Origin: Chara braunii
Taxonomy: Eukaryota; Streptophyta; Charophyceae; Charales; Characeae
Reading direction: 5' to 3'
NCBI GenBank assembly: GCA_003427395.1
Contig: BFEA01000151.1
Span: 1,955,447 to 1,983,544 of the forward strand
DNA length: 28,098 nucleotides
Under the pieces are notes generated by a model. The model saw only the letters and a list, made by a program, of their open reading frames with translations. It had not been told where the DNA came from and ran no database searches. Each line of letters opens with the position of its first letter. Position 1 is the first letter of the stretch. The position numbers and the translations under genes are program-made. Below, one piece after another: positions 16,211-25,226 of the stretch.

Positions 16211-17342
16211 CAAAAAAAATGGCAGCGTTTCTGGGTTACCGCTAAAATATTAGTGCCGCCGCCGAAAAAAATTGGCAGCGCTTCCACGTCACTGCAAAAA
16301 ACTGCCGCCGTTGCCGTGCCGAGCGAACAGCACCTCCCCTGCGTTCCATCAAGTGTGGCTGCAGTTGTCGTGACGGCCGCACATCACCTCCCCAGCAGTT
16401 CACAAAGTGAAGTGGTGGCTATGGCTGCCTCACTCCCGCGCTCCCTGCAGACCTCCAGCGCTTCTCTCTCTCTTCCTCTCGCTGAGATGGCGGCTATGGC
16501 TGTGTTTCACAGCTATGGCCACCTCCAGCAGTCCTCCCTTCTCTCTTGCAGACCTCCACTCAGCTCCTTCTACTCGCTGCCCCCCAGCACTCCGGCAGCA
16601 TAATGCTGCTCTCTACTCCACAATCAATCAGAAAGTGGGCAGCACCTCAACTGAGTGAGGATGCTGCTGGCCAGCCCTGCTTTTATAGCTGGGCTGGAGT
16701 GGCTGGCCAGCCCTGTTTTATAGTTGGGCTGGAGTGGCTGGCCAGCCCTGTTTTATAGCTGGGCTGGAGTGGTGGGCAGCCACTTGAGGCTTAGCTAAAG
16801 AAAACGGGGCTGAGCCTAGCCCTCGATCTGAACTTCGATCGAGGGCTGGGGATCTTGATGTTCTACTAGGAACATCATGTCCCAAGCTTTGGCTATGCAC
16901 CTGGCCACTCCCCTCGGCCAGGTGCAGCCACGAAGTGGCTGTATCAAGCCATTTTCAGCAGATTGTTGAAATCAATTGTCTGCTGTCACTTCAAGGTCCA
17001 GATGCTTCTCTGCCCTGCATCTGGACCGAGGTCACAAACGAATTCGTGACTGCTTTTTTTTTTTTCCAGCTCTTCTCCTCCCCTCTTTCTTTCTTCTGCC
17101 TATCCCCTGTATCTACGCTGAACCCGCGGCCATGTACGTGGCCGTTACTTACTCCCCCTCTCCTTTTTTTTTTTCTTTTTTTTTTTTTAATTTGAAAGGG
17201 GCAGCTCGTTTTTCAAAACGAGCAGCCTCCTTTCACCAAGTCATTTCACAGTGTCGAACTAGAGTCAAGCTCAGACGGGTCTCCCCCCCTCCTGCCTGCA
17301 CCCGTATTTAGGTGGAACAAGGCGTCTAATACAGGCGCAAGG
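16211..17342. repeat. Hairpin-string repeat, copy 2
   Basis: This is the second tandem copy, longer by a 215-base segment (16341-16555). Its inverted repeats, in order: 16639-16649/16656-16667 (one bulge); CCAGCCC/GGGCTGG three times between 16671 and 16767; 16787-16796/16808-16817 (two G-U); 16818-16828/16837-16847 (11 bp perfect); 16856-16863/16870-16877; 16897-16906/16916-16925 (10 bp perfect); 16926-16931/16935-16940; 16956-16968/16973-16985 (one mismatch, two G-U); 16995-17005/17017-17027 (11 bp perfect); 17031-17035/17046-17050; 17127-17132/17139-17144; 17204-17212/17215-17223. Loops are mostly 2-13 bases. Long T runs separate the last ones. The element is non-coding and matches no family I know. 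Confidence 0.85.
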
Positions 17343-17350
17343 CCTATGAG

Positions 17351-17396
17351 CCCCCCCCCCGCCCCCCCCCGCCCCCTTCTCTCTCTCTCTCTCTGT
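17351..17396. repeat. C-tract and CT microsatellite
   Basis: A run of C interrupted by two G bases is followed by a CT dinucleotide array. The C-tract reads as G-rich on the minus strand and could in principle form a quadruplex. It directly follows the end of the hairpin-string element. Confidence 0.8.
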
Positions 17397-17442
17397 GCAT
17401 TCGATATACATTCTATTTCGCTCATCCTACACCAGAATGGCA

Positions 17443-17467
17443 GCCCGTTCGTCAAAAATGAACGGGC
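17443..17467. repeat. Hairpin GCCCGTTC/GAACGGGC
   Basis: The arms 17443-17450 and 17460-17467 pair perfectly across nine bases. The text GGCAGCCCGTTCGTCAAAAA resembles GGCAGCTCGTTTTTCAAAAC at 17200-17219, so it may be a diverged copy of the last hairpin of the string. Confidence 0.7.
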
Positions 17468-17614
17468 ACTTTGCTAAGTTCACGGATCGATGGAAAATAA
17501 AGAATCTAATAAAAAAAATCCAAAAAGAATCTAAAAGAAGAAAATCTACTGAAAATCTTTAAAAAACAAGAAAAAAATCAGAAAATGAACGAACTTCCCT
17601 TTTGCAGAAAAGCG

Positions 17615-17694
17615 GTCACCCGTTTCCACGGGCGACTGCCAAGTGCAGTGGGGCTGAAGTGCCCCAGGCAGTTCCAAGAGCGCCAAGTGGCGCT
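17615..17694. repeat. Run of three to four hairpins
   Basis: GTCACCCGT 17615-17623 pairs with ACGGGCGAC 17628-17636 (one mismatch). TGGGGC 17649-17654 pairs with GCCCCA 17661-17666 and is embraced by CTGCC/GGCAG. AGCGCCA 17679-17685 pairs with TGGCGCT 17688-17694. They are directly adjacent and are followed by a 24-base T run at 17711-17734. Confidence 0.75.
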
Positions 17695-17710
17695 TCAGTT
17701 TTAGTTAAGG

Positions 17711-17734
17711 TTTTTTTTTTTTTTTTTTTTTTTT
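17711..17734. repeat. Poly(T) run
   Basis: A run of 24 T. It may be the complement of a poly(A) tail of a minus-strand insertion to its right, but no target-site duplication was found. Confidence 0.7.
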
Positions 17735-17811
17735 ACCCTACGGTCACGTCGTGGATAATTACGACTGTACAAATCCGAGTTCGATCCATATGGATTTGAC
17801 ATTTTTATCTT

Positions 17812-17816
17812 TATTA

Positions 17817-17856
<40 letters not shown>

Positions 17857-17858
17857 TT
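17812..17858. repeat. ATT microsatellite
   Basis: About 15 ATT steps. It abuts the 3' end of the minus-strand U6 fragment (17861-17916), so it probably grew from that copy's A-rich tail, read as AAT repeats on the minus strand. Confidence 0.85.
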
Positions 17859-17860
17859 GT

Positions 17861-17916
17861 AACCATTTCTCGATTTATGTGTGTCATCCTTGAATGCGCA
17901 GGGGCTATGCTAATCT
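17861..17916 (-). pseudogene. 5'-truncated U6 snRNA retrocopy
   Basis: The minus strand reads AGATTAGCATAGCCCCTGCG, then after a four-base insertion AAGGATGACACACATAAATC and GAGAAATGGTT. This is the 3' half of U6 from the AGC triad onwards, with the triad intact. The 5' stem-loop and ACAGAGA box are absent. The 3' end runs into an AAAAT/AAT repeat, an A-rich tail that has become a microsatellite. It is the fourth U6-derived segment in the window and shares minus orientation with the others. Confidence 0.85.
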
Positions 17917-17989
17917 ACCCCGCGCGGCAGATCTCAGTCGCAAGATCTTGATGATTGCGCGACCGAAATCGGCCACGCCCAACTGCCTT

Positions 17990-18224
17990 GGGCTGCTCCA
18001 AAAGGAGCTAGCCCGGTAAGAGCGTGCAGCCAGGCTTGATCCCGGTATCCTTCAGGTAAGAGTAAAGTGTTGTATCCTACTGGGCTAGCTCGTGATAGGA
18101 GCAACTCTTCTATATGAAGAGCTTGCCCAGTCACTTCTCCCCCATGCCGTGGCCTTGCAGGCTCTGCCTGCCTGCGGCTCTGCAGATCCCGCCTGCCTGA
18201 AGCCTAATAGGCTTTGCTGGCAGG
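17990..18224. repeat. Hairpin cluster, tRNA-like words
   Basis: GGGCTGCTCC 17990-17999 pairs with GGAGCTAGCCC 18004-18014 around AAAA (one bulge). CTGGGCTAGCTC 18080-18091 pairs with GAGCTTGCCCAG 18119-18130 (one mismatch), enclosing CTCTTC/GAAGAG. CCTGCC 18192-18197 with GGCAGG 18219-18224 encloses AAGCCT/AGGCTT. Between the first two, TAGCCCGGTAAGAGC and GGCTTGATCCC resemble Pol III A and B boxes but are too close together for a normal tRNA. Confidence 0.6.
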
Positions 18225-18555
18225 CCCTGCCCCGTCGGTTGGCCGCACGACCTCGGCATCGGCCTATCAACCCCCTGGCTCGGTGTCAACCCCTGCGGCC
18301 CAGGAAATAAAACCTTTCTTCCTATTCCCCCTGCGCCGCGGCTCTATACCCGGCGCACCCCTCTTTTTAGCCTACTTAGGGCCTGAATCGCATGGCTTAG
18401 CAGCCGCGCCACATTATTTTAGGTAGACTAGGTCTAGCTTTAGTCTTTCCATGACCGCGCACCACTACGGCCTTGTCAGGAACCACGAACGACAAGTCGT
18501 ACCACTGACTCCCGCTCCGACTTTAGGTCTCTTAGTTATAGGGTTGGTCTGAAAA
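18225..18555. other. No recognised gene
   Basis: GC-rich non-coding sequence leading into the LINE. Frames on the plus strand (18092-18310, 18214-18426) match nothing known. No target-site duplication for the LINE was found here. Confidence 0.4.
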
Positions 18556-21285
18556 AACTTTGGCAACGTCAATCTCATCATGTTCCTCAAATCCAACGAA
18601 AAGAGTCGGCCAGCGTCGGCCAACGCCATATCATGACCACCTAATCAAAGAACTCCTGGAACCAGTAAACAAAACATTGACGCCCGAACAACACGATTCT
18701 TTAGAGACTCCACTCTCTAAACACGAGATATGGACCGCCCTTCTGCAAATGAAGGAGGAAAAGGCTCCCGGGATTTATGGTTTCCCTAAAGAGTTATGGT
18801 TTAGGGAAACCACATGGGATTTTATGAGCCAAGATGTTATGGACTCCTACAACGAAGCATGGCTCACAGAGGAGATGGGGGAAAGGGTGGGGCAAGGGAT
18901 ACCAACCCTCGTTTATAAAAAAAGGAGATAAGATGGATATCATAAATTTCAGATTTATAATGCTCCTTAGAGTAGTGTACAAAGTGTTGTCGAAAGCCCT
19001 GGCAAACAGAATGATTTCGGTAATGGAGGACATCATCCATCCCGCTAAAACGGCTTCATGGAGAATAGGAATATACAAGAAAATATCATGTTGATTCATG
19101 AGATCCTCCAACTCACGATGCAATCTCGTCAAAATGCGGCCCTAATCTTCATCGACTTCGAAAAGGCCTATGACCACGTGGACTGGTTGTTTCTGTACAA
19201 ATGTCTAGAAAAAATGAATTTCGGGCCGGACTTCAGACGCTGGATACAAATCCTACACCAAAATGCTACCACATGCGTCCAAGTCAATGAAAGTTTTGCG
19301 CCACCCGTACATTTAGAGCGATCGGTCCGCCAAGGGGATCCAATCGCCCCCTTCCTTTTCCTTGTCATTATGGAGGCACTAGCCGCCAGTCTCTGGGCAA
19401 ATAAAAATATCACTAAAATCTGTGTCACACGCATCTTGGAGGACGCAATCCCGGTGTGCTCTCTGTTCACAGATTACCTCACAATAATGGCAGAGGCCAC
19501 ACACCGCAATGTGGATGAAATCCAGCAGATGATGAAAAAGTTTGCCAAGGTTTCCGACATAACAATTAATTGGGGCTCTAAAACACAAGGATGGTGGATT
19601 CACTACCAAGGGGGACGCCCTTCAGAGTCACCACGCATCGCATGGATGCCGTTAGAAACCCCAATCAGAATCCTAGGGTTATCCATGACCACAGAGGGAC
19701 GGCCACTAGTTAATGACGGTTGGATCAGGGCCCCGACTTAGAACAAACTAAACAACTGGAGAAACAAGCACACATCCCTTTTTGGTCGGGCTCTAGTACT
19801 TCATAATGTGATTTTTGCAACATTATGGTACAAGTCCTTGCTGTTGCCATTGAGCAAAGCGGCCCCGAGGAGCCTAAGGAACAAGGCAGCGACTTTCCTA
19901 TGAAGGGGGGACGGAGAGCATGCCAATGCAACTAGCCGAGTGGCGTAGGACTGAATTATCCAGCCTAAAGCGGGGGGAGGCTTGGGAATAATTGATCCAG
20001 CCACGCAGGTGCAAGCATTACGAGTTAAGTGGATAAAAAAGCTTATTTTTGCCCCCCAAAGCCCATGGAGTGTTTTAGCTCTGGAACATTTGGCCCGACT
20101 GGCCTTGGCAACCTCCCATACGATTTGTCCGCTGACATGGTTGGACCGATTTTGGACGATCCCATGTAAGCTCGCACATCGAGGGGATGGCCGAAAGGCG
20201 GGGGTCAAATGTTGGACAACTTTTGGCCATCTCTGCTGCAAACCTGGCGTAAACTTTCGATCCCAGACATGACCCACCCTAACCGTTGGGAGGATGTCCA
20301 CCGTCAACCCCTCTTTGGAAATACATGGGTGATAGACACGAGGGGCTGCGTTATGACAAGCTCATCCCTACCCTGGAAGAGCTGGGTTAAACATATTGTA
20401 CTCAGGGTAGGGGACCTTTAAGATAATGAGAGGCAGAACTGTATAACAGGGGACCAGATGCGAGTAACCTTAAGGTTCTGCCATCATGTAGAAGAGCTTT
20501 TGGAAAACCTTATTGAAGCCATCCCACTGGAATGGTACGGGTTCCTCAAACGTGGTCCCACCCTGAGAGTAGGAGATTGGGTGGCAAACACAGAAACCCC
20601 ACTGAGGATTGGCCAGATACATACTGTCTCACCCCAAACAACTGCCATTTCGTCAAAATGGACATCTTCTATTTTTTGAACGAAATTGAAACCGAGTTTG
20701 TGGCTGAAAACTCGTCAAAATTTACTGTTCTTGAGGGTCCAACGTTTGTCAAATGCTGGGCCCCCTGGCTGTACATGGACCTAGCTTGAGACCGTCCTTG
20801 GTTATGGCAAGCCATATTGACGGGACATTGGCCGCTGGCAGAAACAGCCACGACCTTCGTAGGGAACATGTACAGATTAGGAAGGAGGGCGGTGATATGG
20901 GCACTTTGGTGGCAAAGATGCACCCTGGCCATGGAGAAGGTACGGGTGGAGGGGTCAGAGATTACAGAACAGATTCAGCAGCAGGTACACTCACACAGAG
21001 GTGGTTAAAAACAAAATCACAATTATACCTCTTCAGACAAATTGGAGATGTTGCACAGACTGGGTAGGGGGGGAAAGAGAAGGATGGATTGCAAAAGTGG
21101 AGTGCAAAAGTCGAATGGAGTGGTGACAGGGAAGAGGGGCCGCGCGATTTGGATGAATTGAGAGACTACCGTCTAGTTTTCAAGGACTGGACAAACATAG
21201 AACCCCTGTTCCCACTACGCCCTCCCTCGGATTTCTCAGACCCCTTCCCACCTCACGCCTTGTCTCTGGCAGAGATTTTGTCCTG
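18556..21285 (+). pseudogene. LINE ORF2 remnant (L1-like reverse transcriptase and C-terminus)
   Basis: It is 5'-truncated. Plus-strand frames read in order PLSKHEIWTALLQMKEEKAPG, YGFPKELWF, IPTLVYKK (frameshift near 18925), YKVLSKALANRM, FIDFEKAYDHVDW (catalytic Asp, near 19154), SVRQGDPIAPFLFLVIMEAL, and CSLFTDYLTIMAEAT. The last corresponds to the FADD box: the second catalytic Asp is replaced by Tyr, so the polymerase is dead. After RILGLSMTTEG a stop at 19739 interrupts, then GLGIIDPATQVQALRVKWIK and further C-terminal text run with several frame changes to a final LAEILS stop at 21285. The endonuclease is missing. L1-type enzymes copy their own and other RNAs by target-primed reverse transcription, so relatives of this element are the likely source of the U6 copies. 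Confidence 0.88.
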
Positions 21286-21888
21286 AATGTGATACTGTTA
21301 AGCTGGTCTCCTTCACAACCTCACACACGCATACAATTTGGTACATACACATATTTTCAGGTACAACTAAGTACACTTTTAGGTGCCCACATATGAAACT
21401 CCTCTCTGGAGCCCCTTGGGAGGACTCCGCTAATGTATATGTTTGTTTGTATGTTCAGTTGGGGTAGTCAATGCAGGCAGTCTGAGTATCCTGAGCATTC
21501 TGTGCCATTGGGCATGGCTTGGAGTGAGTAGTCGTTCTCAATAGTATCAGCCCTTAACTGCTTATCTGGCGCCCTTCTTTTGAGGGTGAAGAGGTACAAA
21601 AGGCAATGGCAGCTCTCCAAGCTCACAAAAGGCCACACCGCTGGAGACTATATAGGCCTGCTCAGTTCGTCCCCTGGGTTGCCGGGCAATCAATGCTGGC
21701 AGGCCCCACAGCCACTGTTCTCACTTTTCTCAGACATTTTTTTTCTGTATATGGGACGCTGGACCCGTTTTCCAGCAGGTGACGCTCACCACCAATAGAT
21801 GGAGCCTCTCCCCAGGTGTTAGTGGTGTCTGCTCTTATCAGCAGCACTAACACTGGGGGGGGTGTTTAAAAAAAAAAAAAAAAAAAAG
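21286..21888 (+). mobile_element. LINE 3' untranslated region with poly(A) tail
   Basis: After the ORF2 stop come about 580 non-coding bases, ending in a hairpin and a run of 21 A (21868-21888). Position and poly(A) fit a LINE 3' UTR. The small open frame at 21580-21798 is not recognised. A target-site duplication partner for the sequence after the tail was not found, consistent with an old or rearranged insertion. Confidence 0.7.
21810..21858 (+). promoter_or_regulatory. Terminal stem-loop of the LINE 3' UTR
   Basis: CCCCAGGTGTTAGTG (21810-21824) pairs with CACTAACACTGGGG (21845-21858), giving 14 bp with one bulged base. Inside it CTGCT 21829-21833 pairs with AGCAG 21840-21844, leaving a four-base bulge and six-base loop. 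It ends nine bases before the poly(A). In several LINE families the reverse transcriptase recognises a 3' stem-loop of the RNA; that role here is inference. Confidence 0.7.
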
Positions 21889-22012
21889 GTAAAAGAAAAT
21901 TGTTTGCTGACTTTGCTGCTAAGTGTCGCCTAAAACCTCCCCGAATGCCATCTGTCCTAACCATAGTTTTGGTGCACCAGTGCGCAGTGCGGTACAGGCC
22001 GGTGCCTTGTGA

Positions 22013-22013
<1 letters not shown>

Positions 22014-22085
<72 letters not shown>

Positions 22086-22086
22086 N

Positions 22087-22159
<73 letters not shown>
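22014..22159. repeat. GA microsatellite
   Basis: About 73 GA steps interrupted once by an N at 22086 and a GG step. The N suggests the true length may be unresolved in the assembly. Confidence 0.95.
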
Positions 22160-22161
<2 letters not shown>

Positions 22162-22163
22162 AA

Positions 22164-22195
22164 AGGGCCCCCTTTACATCAATTCAGGGGGCCCT
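22164..22195. repeat. Perfect 10-bp hairpin
   Basis: AGGGCCCCCT 22164-22173 pairs with AGGGGGCCCT 22186-22195 across 12 bases, immediately after the GA array. Confidence 0.85.
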
Positions 22196-22865
22196 GCAGG
22201 TAACTCAAACGGCTCCGACAATACACTTGGACATCATGGAGCCATTGAGGACCATTGCTTCAACAAGCAAGATGGACACATCGTATATGGAGGAGGTGGA
22301 AGCAGACCACCAATGTATGTTGTGGGTTCGAGTTCAGGTCAGTAGCTCGGCAGTTATCGGTCACGGATTTAGCTAGACTCCACGTGATTCTCCGGGCCTA
22401 GCTCACCGCTCACCAAATGTATAACATTAGAATGAATCTTTTGCCAAAACATGGAACCATACACCGCCATATGTATGTCTTTTGTCAATGTGGTGAGTAG
22501 TGGATAGAGGTCCCTTGGGCCACTGTACGTATTCATAAGAAAACAAAAAGAAAAACACGAGAGAGCTACAAGCATCTTCGTCCTAACCGACAACTGCCCA
22601 CATGCAGACCTGAATGCCAATCTTCAGCATATAGTGGTGGTCGGCTGGCCTCACCAAACATATATTGTGACTTCTGCGAGACAGTGTGGGGCAGGGCGCT
22701 ATTGGGCAGTTACACCCTTCCCGCAAATGCGTCCACCACTGTGTGGGATTTGCAGAAGGGAGGGGGAAGGCCAGTTACCACACCAGTTACCACACCCCGC
22801 CTAAAAAAGAACACTGGAATGAGAAACCCCTACTTTTTTTTTTGGACCTTAATTTTGTGGCAACT
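22196..22865. other. No recognised gene; 5' flank of the Ty3/gypsy gag
   Basis: No protein is recognised. The last part includes a T run (about 22834-22843) and leads directly into the gag frame. An LTR and primer-binding site would be expected in this area, but I could not identify either. Confidence 0.4.
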
Positions 22866-23640
22866 TCGCCGCAACAGCGTCCATTAACGAGCAGCTCGAC
22901 ACCTTGGAGAACGAGGTTCGGGAACTACACCAGCCGCCCGACAACGATGGCAGCACCAATGCATCGAGGCATTACAAAATGTTGACGTTTCGGATCAAGA
23001 AGTTTGATGACTATACGCATCAGGACCCGGTCCCCTGGTGGCAGGGCTTTACGACCGAGCTTCAGATTCATCGGGTCCCCGACCACTTGTACATCTTGGC
23101 GTTGTTCCTCAACTCCAAGGGCGGATGCTAGATCTAGCTCAGCCACATGGCAACCATCCATGGCGTCTAGGTCGCCGACCTGCACCAAAAGATCTCGCCT
23201 TGAGCCTCGCACTCGGTGATTGCGAACAATACACGACCTTCGCCGAAATTATTGACAAGGCTCGTGAGATCATCAAGACAAATCCATGGCAGCCAGTCTA
23301 TGTGGAGAAAAAGGATAATTTGGTCCGCGTTCGCAGCCCGTCGCTGCAGTCCAATCGGACATCCTTGTGGAAGACCCGAGAGTCACCCCAACATCACGTG
23401 AGGGAGATCAGGTGGCCGTCGTCCAACCGTGAAGCAACAACAACTCCCGTAGAAAAGGGAAGGCAAAAACTGCATCGTCGGCCGAAAACAGACATCGAGT
23501 ACCATGGGTCAAGTTTAGCTTGACCGAGGCCGAATACAAGTGGCGCAGGCGGTATGGCTGCTGCTATTGGTGCAACAGCACCAAGCACAAGACCTCCCAA
23601 TGCCAAGATCAAGGCAAGGCGGATGTTCGACCTCGAACCA
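22866..23640 (+). pseudogene. Ty3/gypsy gag with CCHC zinc knuckle
   Basis: The frame opens with a coiled-coil-like SINEQLDTLENEVRELHQ. The capsid-type stretch FDDYTHQDPVPWWQGFTTEL and VPDHLYILALFLN follows. After that come three in-frame TAG stops (23129, 23135 and 23171) and an apparent deletion, then LALGDCEQYTTFAEIIDKAR, a frame change, and WRRRYGCCYWCNSTKHKTSQ. The last contains a perfect C-x2-C-x4-H-x4-C nucleic-acid-binding knuckle (23562-23603). Gag packages the element RNA in virus-like particles. The stops and deletion make it non-functional. It is followed by the shuffled linker and the protease. Confidence 0.85.
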
Positions 23641-25226
23641 GCTCGGGGAACTGAGCCGCACGGGAGGTGAGGAGACTCCACCTCTCACTTCGCCAGATTC
23701 GGCCGCCTTGCTAGCGGCCTCGTGCACATATGGGGAGAATGCGGGTGTCGCAAGTCCTTGGTTCACTTACGAGGATTACGTTGTCCACTTGGTCCCACCG
23801 TTTGACCAACCACTCCACGTGCAAGACGCCATCGCATGCACGGTTTCAACACCATCGGCAACCGATTCGGCAGCTTCGCCGCCAACTTTCGTCGGGGAGT
23901 CAACGTGATGGTCAAGACTTGAGAAACTCGACCCGTTGACGTTCGCGGACGTCCAATGGATGCCCCTTCCCCCGACCGGTCGATTGTCGAAACCGCATTG
24001 CAACGCACTAATGGCACAATTGTGGGATTACATGCACACTGCAGTACCAGCTCCGTTGATGGACGTCGGAGTAGGGCTTTGCGAAAATTGACGGCGAGTT
24101 CAAGACACAACGGTATGACAACAACGACGTGCCATTGCTGTACATACGCATTGAAATCGGAGAAGCGCCCTGCAGCGATTTGATCAAGGCACCAAGCACA
24201 AGACCTCCGAATGCCAAGATCAAGGCAAGGAGGATGTTCGACCTCGAACCAACTCAGGAAACTGAGCCGCATGGGAGGTGAGGCGACTCCACCTCTTACT
24301 CCGCTAGATTCGGCTGCCTTGCTAGCGGCCTCAACACATCTAGGGAGATTGTGGATGCAACATCACCAAGCGCAAGACCTCCCAATGCCAAGATCAAGGC
24401 AAGGAGGATGTTTGACCTCGAACCAGCTCGGGGAACTGAGCCGCACAGGAGGTGAGGCGACTCCACCTCTCACTCCGCCAAATTCGGCCGCCTTGCTAGC
24501 GGCCTCCTACACATTTGAGGAGAATGCGGATGTTGCAAGTCCTCGGTTCACTTACGAGGACTATCGGCCTCCTACACATTTGGGGAGAATGCGGATGTTG
24601 CAAGTCCTCGGTTCACTTACGAGGATTACGCTGTCCACTTGGTCCCACCGTTGGACCANCCACTCCACGTGCAAGACTCCANCGCATGCACGGTTTCATC
24701 ACCATCGGCAACCGATTCGGCAGCTTTGCCGCCAACTTTCGTCGGGGATCCGACGTCATGGTCAAGACTTGAGAAACTCGACCCGTTGACGTTCGCGGAC
24801 GTCCAATGGATGCCCCTTCCCCCGACTGGTCAATTGTCGAAACCGCATTGCAACGCACTAATGGCACAATTGCGGGATTACATGCACATTGCAGTACCAA
24901 CTTTGGGGAGAATGCGGATGTTGCAAGTCCTCGGTTCACTTACGAGGATTATGTTGTCCACTTGGTCCCACCGTTGGACCAGCCACTCCACGTGCAAGAC
25001 TCCATCGCATACACGGATTCATCACCATCGACAACCGATTTGGAAACTTTGCCGCCAACTTTCGTCGGGGATTCGACGCCATGGTCAAGACTTGAGAAAC
25101 TCGACCCGTTGACGTTCGTGGACGTCCAATGGATGCCCCTTCCCCCGACCGTTCGATTGCCGAAACCGCATTGCAATGCACTAATGGCACAATTGCGGGA
25201 TTACATGCACACTGCAGTACCAACTC
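23579..25226 (+). repeat. Shuffled tandem modules between gag and protease
   Basis: Three modules recur in changing order. X (second half of the zinc knuckle plus a linker, starting CACCAAGCRCAAGACCTCC) is at about 23579, 24188 and 24365. Y (GGGGAGAATGCGGATGTTGC... CACTTACGAGGA, about 55 bases) is near 23732, 24520, 24583 and 24903. Z (about 275 bases, starting GTCCACTTGGTCCCACCG) is at about 23788, 24633 and 24956. Copies are 90% or more similar by eye. Single N bases lie at 24659 and 24682. In an intact relative each would probably occur once, so this is local duplication within one element, either real or partly an assembly artefact. Confidence 0.85.

Noticed and set aside
16341-16555. The extra segment in hairpin-string copy 2 as a retained intron
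   Set aside because: Its ends are not GT-AG. A GC-AG reading (16341 to the AG near 16551) would leave a junction different from that actually seen in copy 1. A microhomology deletion fits exactly.
17351-17396. CRISPR-like or regulatory array
   Set aside because: It is simple C and CT repeat sequence. No regularly spaced direct repeats with unique spacers exist anywhere in the window.
17775-17790. tRNA B-box from GAGTTCGATCC
   Set aside because: No A-box lies at a suitable distance upstream, and no T-arm pairing is formed.
11815-21903. GGTAAAAGAAAATT at about 11815 and again right after the LINE poly(A) as a target-site duplication
   Set aside because: The two words are about 10 kb apart with many unrelated elements between them, and the LINE begins near 18556. 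A chance match in AT-rich sequence is more likely.
21900-22376. Open frame with an alternating Arg-Glu tract
   Set aside because: It is the translation of the GA microsatellite.
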